Shown piece after piece: positions 8,051-16,056 of a stretch of DNA of 33,782 nt; the stretch's first letter is position 1, and each line of letters starts with the position of its first letter. The DNA comes from Lachnospiraceae bacterium (GTDB taxonomy: Bacteria; Bacillota; Clostridia; Lachnospirales; Lachnospiraceae). The notes under the pieces are model-generated. The model made no database searches, was not told the origin of the DNA, and was given only the letters and a program-made list of their open reading frames with translations. Location: the NCBI GenBank assembly GCA_024693225.1, contig JAILLI010000133.1, positions 1 to 33,782 of the forward strand. The letters are read 5' to 3'. Position numbers and translations under genes: made by a program.

Positions 8051-9428
8051 AAGAACCTCCTTCCTTCCCGGTCCTTAAAGGACAGGTTCCCGTCATCATT
8101 GCCGAGAAGTATCTTCTGTTTGCGCATTTGCCGCTGTACCATATCTTTTCCCAGTCCTCGTTCAGGAAATTCCCCAGGTTGCCGTCGGTCAGCCAGCTCT
8201 GGCAGGGTACCACATTCCCGCCCGGGCTTATTGCCATATTGGATAGGCAGGCCCCGCATGTGGGCATGTTAAGGCCGCATTCTTCAAAGAATTCCTGATC
8301 TATCCAGCCGGGAGAAGTAAAGCTTATCTCCATCCCGTTCGCATATGTATAATCAACAGCCTCCTTCAGTATGCCCCGGATCTCGTCAGGGCCAAGCTGC
8401 AGGCTTTCAGATTGAGAAAGAGCTGCATTTCCCGTTGTGATAAGACCGGAACATGTAACATATGTCACTCCCAGATCATGCAGAAATCTGAGCGTTTCCG
8501 TATAATCACGGTTCCTGGTACACAAGGGAGTATTGACGGAGATGTTGAGGCCCGCCTCAAGGGCATTTTTGATCCCGGCGAGGGTCTGTCCATACATCTG
8601 TGCCCCGACAAGCTCATTGTGTACTGCCTCGTCATGTGAGTAGAATGTTATCTGTATGCTGTCAAGGGAGGCATCAAAAAGGGCTTTGCAGTATTCCTTT
8701 GTAAGCTTTATCCCGTTGGTGTTGAGCCTGGTCACAAACCACTTTGCATGGTCTATGAGCTCAATAAGATCTTCTCTCATGGTTGGCTCGCCTCCCGTGA
8801 AGGTCACCTGTGGGATGCAGACCTTACGGCACTTGTCTATTATATCTTTCCATTCCTGTGTGGAAAGCTCCTCTTCATCTGCCATCTCCTGTCCCGCTGC
8901 ATAGCAGTGGATACACTTCTGATTGCAGTGCCATCCTCCCCCCTTTGTCATTGCGGATACCATCAGGTCCATCCTGTGGGGAGCACGCATGTGATCGGCA
9001 TAGCGGCCGATGTCCATATACTCTATCTCCTCATCCGGAACCTCCCCGTATGCGATCTGCTTAAAGGTGTTCATTATCCTGAATATGTCTTTTCTGAGAA
9101 TGAACTTTGGTATCATCCTGTATACGCTCCTTGCACGTATCAGGGTACTGTCAACTATCTTTTTAGTATCCTCGTCGGTTATGGGACGCCCGTGATACTC
9201 GTTTATGGCATCTATCAGCATGGACAGCAGTACTGCCCACGAAACATTTATGGGGATCACATCCTGTCCGTTCAGTATGACTATACTTCCCACGGGCTCC
9301 GGACCGTCGTACTTTGGCGGCACCATATGGATCCTGACTACACCGGGGCCTTCGGGATTAAGGGTCGTATGCTTGACCTCCCCAAGGTTCTCCTTGATGT
9401 AATTGACTACTCTTTTGGGATTTTTCAT
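8040..9428 (-). CDS. Radical SAM/SPASM protein, candidate peptide-modifying maturase
   Basis: 462 residues. The radical SAM core begins with CNQKCIHC (Cys 168, 172, 175), the CX3CX2C ligand set for the 4Fe-4S cluster that cleaves S-adenosylmethionine, followed by GGEP at 212-215. The C-terminus is SPASM-like, with Cys 384, 391, 394, 409, 435 and 449 around SPGGNVVPCQSW and LGNF, able to hold auxiliary clusters. Such proteins usually modify ribosomal peptides or mature enzymes. The long N-terminus has a region at about 46-100 that could be a PqqD-like peptide-binding wing, which is tentative. Its last 11 bases overlap the Cys-repeat membrane protein gene, the likely substrate. AAGGAGA eight bases before ATG 9428 sets the start. 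An extended -10 promoter is at 9511-9519. Confidence 0.88.
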   Translation of the reverse strand: MKNPKRVVNYIKENLGEVKHTTLNPEGPGVVRIHMVPPKYDGPEPVGSIVILNGQDVIPINVSWAVLLSMLIDAINEYHGRPITDEDTKKIVDSTLIRARSVYRMIPKFILRKDIFRIMNTFKQIAYGEVPDEEIEYMDIGRYADHMRAPHRMDLMVSAMTKGGGWHCNQKCIHCYAAGQEMADEEELSTQEWKDIIDKCRKVCIPQVTFTGGEPTMREDLIELIDHAKWFVTRLNTNGIKLTKEYCKALFDASLDSIQITFYSHDEAVHNELVGAQMYGQTLAGIKNALEAGLNISVNTPLCTRNRDYTETLRFLHDLGVTYVTCSGLITTGNAALSQSESLQLGPDEIRGILKEAVDYTYANGMEISFTSPGWIDQEFFEECGLNMPTCGACLSNMAISPGGNVVPCQSWLTDGNLGNFLNEDWEKIWYSGKCANRRYFSAMMTGTCPLRTGKEGGSYEK

Positions 9429-9510
9429 CTTGCGTCTCCTTTTTGAAACATGTCCCGGCCTGTACGGAAAGAAGCACAGGACTTCCGGTCAGGATTTTGA
9501 CTTCGTCGGT

Positions 9511-9519
9511 ATTATATCA
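9511..9519 (-). promoter_or_regulatory. Extended -10 promoter for the radical SAM operon
   Basis: The - strand reads TGATATAAT: a consensus TATAAT (9511-9516) with TGA before it (9517-9519). The -35 zone (about 9534-9540) is weak, which is common when the extended -10 is present. It lies about 83 bases upstream of the radical SAM ATG and back-to-back with the rightward promoter at 9536-9564. Confidence 0.55.
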
Positions 9520-9535
9520 TAAATATCTGTCCCGA

Positions 9536-9564
9536 TTGCATAATATCTGTTTTATATGTATGAT
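9536..9564 (+). promoter_or_regulatory. Promoter for the rightward glycosyltransferase
   Basis: TTGCAT at 9536-9541, a 17-base spacer and TATGAT at 9559-9564. Transcription would start near 9571, which favours the ATG at 9607 over upstream in-frame codons. Its -35 overlaps the -35 zone of the divergent radical SAM promoter, so the two may compete. Confidence 0.55.
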
Positions 9565-9606
9565 GTTAGGGTCAAAAGATCATACATAAGTCTGAAGGTT
9601 TATAAA

Positions 9607-10461
9607 ATGAACGACAGGATCACGGTCATCACCATATGTTATAACGCGGCGGCACTTCTCCCGCTTACCATGCGTTCGGTCCTCGCACAGGACTACCATG
9701 ACCTTGAGTATATCATCGAGGACGGGGAATCCACTGACACCACTTTGAATGTAGTCGAGAGTTTCCGTAAGTCTTTTGAAGACCGCGGCATCACCTTCAT
9801 CTACAACCGCAAACCCGATGAGGGTATATATGATGCCATGAACAAGGCTGCAGCCCTAGCCACGGGTTCCTATATCTGCTTCATGAACGCCGGCGACTGC
9901 TTTTACAGCACCGGTGCGGTAAGTTCCGCGGCAGCTGCCGCAGCAGATGACCCCGTCATAATATACGGAGACTGTGCGGTATATGAATTCGGCAGATTCT
10001 ACATGTTTGCCAAATCCCTTGAAGATATAGAAAAGACCATGCCTTTTTCCCACCAGTCCGTATTCGCCAAAAGCAGTTTCCTGCGCGACCACCCCTTTGA
10101 TACATCATACCGGTACAGTGCCGACTATGATCTTCTTCTTACCGCCCACGATCTGGGAGTATCATTTTGCGATACGGGGGACATCATATGCATAACGACC
10201 GCTGACGGAACGTCGAGCGTCAATTATCTCGATACCATGATGGAGACCATCCGTATCCAGAAGGCACACGGAGTATGCCACCTTGATGAGGGCAGGATAA
10301 AGCGCACCAGGATTCTGCTTGCCATCAAGCAGTTCGTTCTGGATCACTTCCCTTTGTTCATCAAAAAAAGGATACGCGGCATGCAGATCGCATCCCGTGG
10401 ACAGGAATTTGCCGGCTCTATACCGCCGTGGTTTGCGGATCACATCAAAAACAGTCTCTGA
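9607..10461 (+). CDS. Glycosyltransferase family 2 (WcaE-like)
   Basis: 284 residues from ATG 9607, with GAAGG eight bases upstream. The GT-A fold is shown by the N-terminal VITICYNA, EDGESTD at 38-44, and DEGIYDAMNKA around 71-81, followed by NAGD at 94-97 in the place of the DXD metal motif. This EGIYDAMN...NAGD pattern is typical of WcaE/colanic-acid-type glycosyltransferases, which move a nucleotide-activated sugar onto a lipid-linked glycan in the cytosol. There is no membrane segment. It has its own promoter, is divergent from the radical SAM operon and converges, with only 8 bases between stops, on a further GT2 gene. Sugar donor and acceptor are unknown. Confidence 0.88.
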   Translation: MNDRITVITICYNAAALLPLTMRSVLAQDYHDLEYIIEDGESTDTTLNVVESFRKSFEDRGITFIYNRKPDEGIYDAMNKAAALATGSYICFMNAGDCFYSTGAVSSAAAAAADDPVIIYGDCAVYEFGRFYMFAKSLEDIEKTMPFSHQSVFAKSSFLRDHPFDTSYRYSADYDLLLTAHDLGVSFCDTGDIICITTADGTSSVNYLDTMMETIRIQKAHGVCHLDEGRIKRTRILLAIKQFVLDHFPLFIKKRIRGMQIASRGQEFAGSIPPWFADHIKNSL

Positions 10462-10469
10462 TAAGATCC

Positions 10470-11519
10470 TCACCTTATGAGCAGATAATATACCTTTGCG
10501 AACAGTTTCAGTGTATGGGTCCTCACAAGCCGGACGAAGAGCCAGACACCGGCCCTGTGGCGCAGCTGCAGCTCTCTTTCCCTGAAGATACCGACATGGG
10601 GATTACGGCTGTAGCCCGGCAGTCTTTGCGGGACCACCCTCTGGGCAAAATCACAGAGCTTTTCAACAAGTGACTTTGAATACTTGCATCCTCTGTATTT
10701 GTGAAGGGCCGCCTGCATATGTTCACGGTTTCCGAGAAAGATAAAATAGGTCAGAAAGCTAAGAGCCGTAAACTCAAAGACATCATAGTCGTTGACCTCA
10801 TCCTTCCGGTCTGTCACATAGGCAAAAGCCTCCTCGAGCGCATCAAAAGGGACCTTGTCCTCTGTCAGATCGCTGGACATGGAGCTTCCCGGATGAACGA
10901 CCTGATAATGGCCCGTATAGGGAAGTATGGCAAGATTCTTACACAGAAAGAGGGCTTTGAGATTGAAGGGGTTGTCCTCATAGAGCTTGCCCGGGACATA
11001 GCGGATATGATGCCGGTCAAGAAAATCCCGCCTGTAAAGCTTGCCGTGGGGTGACAGCCTGCGGAGGGCATAGCCCGGAAAGCGGTCGACCGGATAATTA
11101 AGGTTTTCAATGACCACACCGTTCTCATCCACATAATGTGACCCTGACAGGACAACTTCGCTGTCATTCTCATAAGCTGCCTTAAGAAGCCTTTCAATAT
11201 AATCGACCTCGGCATAATCATCACTGTCCCAGAAAAGGATATAGATGCCCTTTGCCTTATCAAGGGCGAGATTCCTGGCTGTGGACTGTCCTCCGTTCTC
11301 CTTGTGATAGACCTGTATGATATCGGGATATGCTGCCGCATACTCATCAAGAAGCCTTGGCGTAGCGTCGGTGCTCCCGTCATCGACCATGATGATCTCA
11401 TAGTCCTTACAGGACTGGCCGAATATGGAGTCCATGGTCTTTTTCAGATATTTTTCTGTGTTGTAGCACGGCATCACTATGGAAACTGCCGGCATGCCCT
11501 TATTTTCATCCATATCCAT
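10470..11519 (-). CDS. Glycosyltransferase family 2
   Basis: 349 residues. The GT-A domain occupies about residues 10-230, with VSIVMPCYN at the start, VDDGSTD at 45-51, NGGQSTARNLAL near 75-86 and the DXD-type DSDD at 98-101 that binds divalent metal and the nucleotide sugar. The C-terminal 120 residues are basic and probably contact the acceptor or membrane, but no clear membrane span is seen. It is the last gene of the leftward run, 12 bases after another GT2 gene of similar size, which suggests sequential sugar additions to one surface glycan. The start used is ATG 11519; a second in-frame ATG two codons later is possible. The specificity cannot be read from sequence. Confidence 0.88.
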   Translation of the reverse strand: MDMDENKGMPAVSIVMPCYNTEKYLKKTMDSIFGQSCKDYEIIMVDDGSTDATPRLLDEYAAAYPDIIQVYHKENGGQSTARNLALDKAKGIYILFWDSDDYAEVDYIERLLKAAYENDSEVVLSGSHYVDENGVVIENLNYPVDRFPGYALRRLSPHGKLYRRDFLDRHHIRYVPGKLYEDNPFNLKALFLCKNLAILPYTGHYQVVHPGSSMSSDLTEDKVPFDALEEAFAYVTDRKDEVNDYDVFEFTALSFLTYFIFLGNREHMQAALHKYRGCKYSKSLVEKLCDFAQRVVPQRLPGYSRNPHVGIFRERELQLRHRAGVWLFVRLVRTHTLKLFAKVYYLLIR

Positions 11520-11531
11520 AAGACCCTTTTC

Positions 11532-12590
11532 CTATTTTCCCATCTTTCTGTATACCCCGAAAAACAATGCCAGAAGCAGAAACATCCTGTGCCTTATGAG
11601 AAAGAGGGGGATCTTTCTTGCAAAGGTAAGATATCTGCCGGAAAGGTTTTTAAATGCCGTGGCATATGGTTCCTCCGAAGCTCTCGCACCCATTTGGCGT
11701 ATACGGTCCATGAAAGGGGCGGGATTGTCCGGATGAAGGTAGTCGCAGTCCATGCTCTCAAGATAGAAAAACATGCACCGCATATAATAAACCTGGAAAT
11801 AGAGGTCCGGCTTTTTCTTTTCCTCCAGGTGCTGCCTTATGTGATAAAGGACCGGGGTCATCAGATCCAGTCCGTTTTCCCTGTATATAAATGATGCCGA
11901 CCGGTCATGCTGCCTGTAATCATAAAAAAAACTGTGCAGGAAGCCCACATGCTCCGCAGCATCAAAGACTTTCAGGTTAAAGAGCATATCCTCGGACTTT
12001 ACGAGGCCCGGGGTATACCTGAGATCATGTGTACGAAGAAAGTCCAGGTCGTAAAGCTTGGCACAGGCCGATCCCGCCGCATCAGGTCCCGCCGGCGGCG
12101 ATACATAAAACGGAAGGGTTCCCACCAGGCACTTGAACTGGACCTCCTCGAGCATCTTCTCCGAGAAATGGGGGATATCGCACAGATAGGGTGAAAAAGC
12201 GTAAATGTGATCCGGGTATACACAGTTGATGCCCCACATCAGGACCTCCAGTCCGTTTCTTTCGGCGTAAGAGACGGTTTTTTCAAACATGTCATCTTTT
12301 ACCGTATCATCCGAATCGATAAAGGTTATATATCTGCCGGAAGCGGCTTCTATCCCCCGGTTTCTTGCTGCCGCCACTCCCGCATTTTCCTGCCTTATGA
12401 TCTTAACATCCGCCGGGCTAAAATCATATCCAGCCATGAAGTCCCTTATATCATCGGGCGCACCGTCATCTACGATCACAAGTTCATAATCGGTAAAAGT
12501 CTGGGCCAGTATGCTCTTAAAACATTCCTCAAGGTATTCCCTGTCAACTCTGTATACGGGAACCACAACGGTAAGCGTCCTGCCCGGCAT
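11532..12590 (-). CDS. Glycosyltransferase family 2
   Basis: 352 residues. LTVVVPVYRVD at the N-terminus, IVDDGAPDD near 39-47, NAGVAAARNRGIEAA near 69-83 and DSDD at 92-95 define a GT-A family 2 enzyme. The C-terminal part is aromatic- and basic-rich, as in capsule and teichoic-type glycosyltransferases, with no certain membrane span. It starts five bases after the stop of the polyprenyl-phosphate glycosyltransferase and is followed by a second GT2 gene, so three such genes are co-transcribed. The likely role is building a cell-surface polysaccharide or glycolipid. The actual linkage is unknown. Confidence 0.88.
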   Translation of the reverse strand: MPGRTLTVVVPVYRVDREYLEECFKSILAQTFTDYELVIVDDGAPDDIRDFMAGYDFSPADVKIIRQENAGVAAARNRGIEAASGRYITFIDSDDTVKDDMFEKTVSYAERNGLEVLMWGINCVYPDHIYAFSPYLCDIPHFSEKMLEEVQFKCLVGTLPFYVSPPAGPDAAGSACAKLYDLDFLRTHDLRYTPGLVKSEDMLFNLKVFDAAEHVGFLHSFFYDYRQHDRSASFIYRENGLDLMTPVLYHIRQHLEEKKKPDLYFQVYYMRCMFFYLESMDCDYLHPDNPAPFMDRIRQMGARASEEPYATAFKNLSGRYLTFARKIPLFLIRHRMFLLLALFFGVYRKMGK

Positions 12591-12595
12591 ATGGT

Positions 12596-13534
12596 CTACT
12601 CCTCTTCCCTCGCGATGAATATGGGCCTGTTCTTGGTCTCAAGATAGGTCTTGCCCAGATAGGCTCCGACTATACCTGTGCACAGAAGCTGTGTGCCCGA
12701 AAAGAATACCACTATACATATCATGGATGGCCAGCCGCTCGTCGGATCCCCGAAGAGGAGCGTCCTGATCACGATAAAGACAATAAGGATAAAAGCAAAT
12801 GCTGTAACGACAAAGCCAAGGCTTATCACAAAGGAGAGCGGGGCCGTGGAAAAACCCAATATTGCTTCAAATGAGTACCTAAGGAGCCCGAAGAAGGACC
12901 ACTTGCTCTCTCCGACTATACGCTCCACATTTTCGAACTCCAGCCATTTGGTCTTAAAGCCCACCCAGCTGTATATGCCTTTGGTGAAACGGTTGTTCTC
13001 TCCAAGCTCGAGTACGGCATCAACCATCCTCCTGGTCATGATCCTGTAATCCCTTGCGCCGTCAACAAACTCCGTATCGCTTATCCTGTTCATGAGCCTG
13101 TAGAACATCCTTGCGAAGAAAGATCTGATCCTGGGCTCTCCTGCCCTTGTGACACGCCTTGTGGCGGCCGAATCATAACCTTCCTCGGCAACCGCCCTGT
13201 ACATATCCACGAGAAGGTCCGGCGGATCCTGAAGGTCGACGTCCATACAGACCACCATATCGCCTTTGGATCTTGACAGTCCGGCAAACAGTGCGGCCTC
13301 TTTTCCGAAATTGCGTGAAAACGACACAAAATGAACCCGTTCGTCCTTCTGTCTCAGGTCCCTGATGGCTTTCATGGTCCCATCCGAAGATCCGTCATCA
13401 ACGAATACAAACTCAAAGTCAAGGTCGGGATATTCTCTGCCGAACCGTTCCATCACTTCCGTCATGGCCGAATAGTAGAGAGGGATCGCCTCTTCCTCGT
13501 TATAGCACGGAACAACAACCGATAATAAACTCAT
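12596..13534 (-). CDS. Polyprenyl-phosphate glycosyltransferase (GtrB/CsbB type)
   Basis: 312 residues from ATG 13534, chosen because GGAG lies six bases upstream and the family motif SVVVPCYNEEE follows at once; a longer in-frame reading would run into the upstream U32 gene. Motifs: VDDGSSDGT at 45-53, SRNFGKEAAL near 72-81 and MDVDLQDPP at 97-105, all characteristic of GtrB/DPM1-like enzymes. Two membrane segments at about 231-258 and 268-293 complete the GtrB layout. These enzymes move a hexose from UDP- or GDP-sugar to undecaprenyl phosphate on the inner face of the membrane; a flippase and a GT-C enzyme then use the product outside. No GtrA-like flippase is adjacent. The DUF6311-like protein at 20775-22448 could be such a downstream GT-C partner, but that is speculative. 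Confidence 0.9.
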   Translation of the reverse strand: MSLLSVVVPCYNEEEAIPLYYSAMTEVMERFGREYPDLDFEFVFVDDGSSDGTMKAIRDLRQKDERVHFVSFSRNFGKEAALFAGLSRSKGDMVVCMDVDLQDPPDLLVDMYRAVAEEGYDSAATRRVTRAGEPRIRSFFARMFYRLMNRISDTEFVDGARDYRIMTRRMVDAVLELGENNRFTKGIYSWVGFKTKWLEFENVERIVGESKWSFFGLLRYSFEAILGFSTAPLSFVISLGFVVTAFAFILIVFIVIRTLLFGDPTSGWPSMICIVVFFSGTQLLCTGIVGAYLGKTYLETKNRPIFIAREEE

Positions 13535-13547
13535 ATGATCTCCTTCA

Positions 13548-14801
13548 TCAGACCCCTGCGGACTGCATCCTGAGCAGGTCTTTCTCGCTCCAGCCTCCCG
13601 CTCCTTCTGCGTCAAAGCCCACATAGAGGACCTGGCATGCATGGGGAGCCGACTCCTGCCTTACTCCGTCCTCACTCTCTATAGTCTTTACGGTCACCCT
13701 GATATTGGTCCCGTCAGCTTTCATGATCTCTATCCGGTCCCCGACACAGAACTTGTTCTTCTGTACGATCTTTACCCTGCCGTCGGGAAGGACCCGGTCT
13801 ATAGTCCCCAGAAATACCGCTTCCGTCACATAGGTGCTGTTGTCATATATCTGGGCATTCTGATCAGGCTTTCCGAAATAAAAGCCCGTAGTATACTGCC
13901 TGTAGGTGCACTTGCCTATCTCCGACCTGTACCAGTCAAGATTGCGCTCATATTCATCCCTTGACCTGCAGCAGTCATCTATGGCCTTTCTGTAACACCT
14001 TGCAACCGTCGCCACATAAAGTGCCGTCTTCATGCGTCCTTCTATCTTGAAGCTGTTTATCCCGGCATCGATCAGTTCGGGGATATGGTCTATCATGCAC
14101 AGGTCCTTGGAATTGAATATGAAGGTGCCCCGGTCATTTTCTTCAATATCCATGTATTCGCCGGGTCTTTTCTCTTCCACCACGGAATACTTCCATCTGC
14201 ACGGATGCGTACACTCTCCCCGGTTTGCATCCCTTCCCGCCATAAATGAAGACAGGAGGCATCTTCCCGAATAGGAAATGCACATGGCCCCATGGACAAA
14301 ACATTCTATTTCCATCTGAGGTGATATATGGCCGCGTATCTGCCTGATCTCCTCAAGTGACAGCTCCCTTGCACACACCACCCTTTTGGCTCCCATCTTC
14401 TCCCAGAAGTCAAAAGTCATGTAATTACAGTTGTTTGCCTGCGTGCTTATATGGATCGGGATCTGCGGACATTCCTTTTGTGCTATGGTAAAAAGGCCGG
14501 GGTCCGATATGATCAGGGCATCCGGTCCTATCCGGTCCAGTTCCCCGAAATACCCTGCAGCATCATCCAGGTCTCGGTTATGGGCCAGTATATTGGCCGT
14601 AACATAGACCCTGACCCCTGCGGCGTGAGCATACCTTATGCCCTCGTCCATCTCTTCGATCGTAAAGTTCTTTGCTTTGGCACGGAGGCCGAAGGCCTCG
14701 CCGCCTATATATACCGCATCTGCTCCGTATGTTACGGCAGTCTTCAATACGTCAAGACTGCCTGCCGGTATCAGCAGTTCCGGTTTGGCAAGTTTTTCCA
14801 T
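13548..14801 (-). CDS. U32 family protein, probable tRNA U34 5-hydroxylation enzyme (TrhP type)
   Basis: 417 residues, close in length to Bacillus YrrO. The U32 signature is clear: ECFVHGAMCISYSGRC at 166-181. Cys 174, 181, 197 and 201 match the cysteines proposed to hold an iron-sulfur cluster. Although once called collagenases, bacterial members next to trmR make 5-hydroxyuridine at tRNA position 34 using prephenate, which TrmR then methylates to 5-methoxyuridine. Here trmR ends four bases upstream, as in the Bacillus yrrM-yrrN-yrrO operon, which strongly supports this role. Only one U32 gene is present rather than the Bacillus pair. A C-terminal beta-barrel follows (VGDRIEIMKADGTNIRVTVK). 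Confidence 0.88.
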   Translation of the reverse strand: MEKLAKPELLIPAGSLDVLKTAVTYGADAVYIGGEAFGLRAKAKNFTIEEMDEGIRYAHAAGVRVYVTANILAHNRDLDDAAGYFGELDRIGPDALIISDPGLFTIAQKECPQIPIHISTQANNCNYMTFDFWEKMGAKRVVCARELSLEEIRQIRGHISPQMEIECFVHGAMCISYSGRCLLSSFMAGRDANRGECTHPCRWKYSVVEEKRPGEYMDIEENDRGTFIFNSKDLCMIDHIPELIDAGINSFKIEGRMKTALYVATVARCYRKAIDDCCRSRDEYERNLDWYRSEIGKCTYRQYTTGFYFGKPDQNAQIYDNSTYVTEAVFLGTIDRVLPDGRVKIVQKNKFCVGDRIEIMKADGTNIRVTVKTIESEDGVRQESAPHACQVLYVGFDAEGAGGWSEKDLLRMQSAGV

Positions 14802-14805
14802 CTGA

Positions 14806-15462
14806 TCACTCTTTCTTTACGGAAAGTGCCATGCCGTCAGCTATGGGAAGTATGGTGGTAACAAGCCCTTGATCTTCCGATATGAGCCGCAGATACTGCC
14901 GCATCCTTGAATGGATGGTCCTGTCCCTCCTTCGTACCGCATATCTTGACTGCACGATGTCGCCGTCAAAGAGGACATTATCGGAAACCAGCACTCCCCC
15001 TCTGCGAAGGAGCTTTTTGCACAGGGGCAGATAATCCGGATACTGGGCCTTTGCGGCATCAACAAATATCATGTCATATACCGCCGATCTGTCGGCAAGA
15101 TCCGCAAGAACTGCTTCGGCATCGCCTTCAAGCAGGCGTATCCTGTCCTCCATATGTGCCGCCTTTATATTTGCACGCGCGGCTTTTATATGCTTTTCAT
15201 AATTCTCTATGGTATCTATATGAATATCTGCAAAAGAGCAGGAAGCCATGAATATGGCGGAAAATCCGACAGCCGTTCCTATCTCAAGTAAGCTTTCCGG
15301 CTCATTTTCCGCCAGCAGATATCTGAGGAGACTGCGTGATGCCGGCCTTATTATCGGTATACCCGACTCCTGCGCTTTTCCTTCGAGTTCTTCAAGAAAG
15401 GGCGTCATGCCCGGACTTAAGGATTCGATAAAGACCGAACATCTCTCATCCGTTATCATCAT
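14806..15462 (-). CDS. trmR: tRNA 5-hydroxyuridine methyltransferase
   Basis: 218 residues, a class I SAM-dependent O-methyltransferase of the YrrM/catechol-type family. LLEIGTAVGFSA at 58-69 is the SAM-binding loop. Asp135 in FVDAAKAQYPDY and DN at 161-162 are the metal and catalytic positions of the family. The Bacillus homologue methylates ho5U34 of tRNAs to mo5U34, widening wobble reading. The function is assigned from the family plus the four-base spacing to the U32 gene. The ATG overlaps the stop of the upstream MltG-like gene (ATGA); a second ATG follows at once. Other O-methyltransferases share the fold, so without the context the substrate would be uncertain. Confidence 0.88.
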   Translation of the reverse strand: MMITDERCSVFIESLSPGMTPFLEELEGKAQESGIPIIRPASRSLLRYLLAENEPESLLEIGTAVGFSAIFMASCSFADIHIDTIENYEKHIKAARANIKAAHMEDRIRLLEGDAEAVLADLADRSAVYDMIFVDAAKAQYPDYLPLCKKLLRRGGVLVSDNVLFDGDIVQSRYAVRRRDRTIHSRMRQYLRLISEDQGLVTTILPIADGMALSVKKE

Positions 15463-16031
15463 TCATCCTCTGCTTCGGCTTCGGATGTATCCTCGCCTTC
15501 TTCCACGTTGGCACCCTCTTCATAAGGATCGTGTACTTCCCCTTCCTCGCTCTCGGTGCCCTCCCAATCGCCCGCTGCCTTATCGATAGCGGAATCACCT
15601 TCGGTAGAAGGATCGATCTCTACGGAAACATCAAGGCCCTCTTCGGTCTCTTCGCTTCCTTCTCCGTCCTTTTTACCTGCGATTATGGCAAACATGTCAT
15701 CCGCAGTCATTGAAGTGTTAAGAGTGTAAAAGCCCGGCTTTATGTCATCATCATACTCCGAGCACTTCTTCTGTATTATAAAAAGCTTGTAATCCCTTAT
15801 CAGGCCCTTTTCCTCGAGCATCTTTCCGACGTCCGTCGTGGAATCACCCTTTACTATCGTAACAGCCACATCTCTTCCCGGCGCCGGGCTTACGGCTTCT
15901 TCCGTAAAAATCCGGAAGCCGAAATCATATGCTTTTTCCCCGGTCCGAAATACGACCAGTATCGCAACAGCCAGTAGCGAGGCTCTTACGATAAAGCTCA
16001 TAAAGATCAGGGCTATACTCTTAATGTTCAT
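15459..16031 (-). CDS. MltG-like membrane protein lacking the transglycosylase domain
   Basis: 190 residues. A membrane segment lies at about 5-28. Residues 55-119 (VTIVKGDSTTDVGKMLEEKG, then IKPGFYTLNTSMTADDM) match the LysM-like subdomain of MltG (YceG/YrrL), the endolytic murein transglycosylase. The catalytic domain with its Glu is missing. Residues 120-190 are instead a low-complexity acidic tail rich in Glu, Asp, Gly and Ser. The frame is clean and the stop overlaps the trmR start, so this looks like a stable short form, not a frameshifted pseudogene. In Bacillus yrrL (mltG) also precedes yrrM, so it sits in the mltG position. It may act as a regulator or scaffold for wall enzymes; cleavage activity is not expected. 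Confidence 0.75.
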   Translation of the reverse strand: MNIKSIALIFMSFIVRASLLAVAILVVFRTGEKAYDFGFRIFTEEAVSPAPGRDVAVTIVKGDSTTDVGKMLEEKGLIRDYKLFIIQKKCSEYDDDIKPGFYTLNTSMTADDMFAIIAGKKDGEGSEETEEGLDVSVEIDPSTEGDSAIDKAAGDWEGTESEEGEVHDPYEEGANVEEGEDTSEAEAEDE

Positions 16032-16056
16032 CTCATCACCCTTTGAAGGTTTACTC

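Noticed and set aside
10455-10485. Imperfect inverted repeat between the two convergent glycosyltransferase genes as a terminator
   Set aside because: The stem has a mismatch and no T-run follows on either strand.
13535-13642. 36-residue N-terminal extension of the GtrB-type glycosyltransferase
   Set aside because: It overlaps the end of the U32 gene, lacks homology-like sequence and the ATG at 13534 has GGAG at good spacing.
15459-16031. MltG-like gene as a frameshifted pseudogene
   Set aside because: trmR starts in overlap with its stop, leaving no remnant of a catalytic domain, and the tail is a coherent acidic region.
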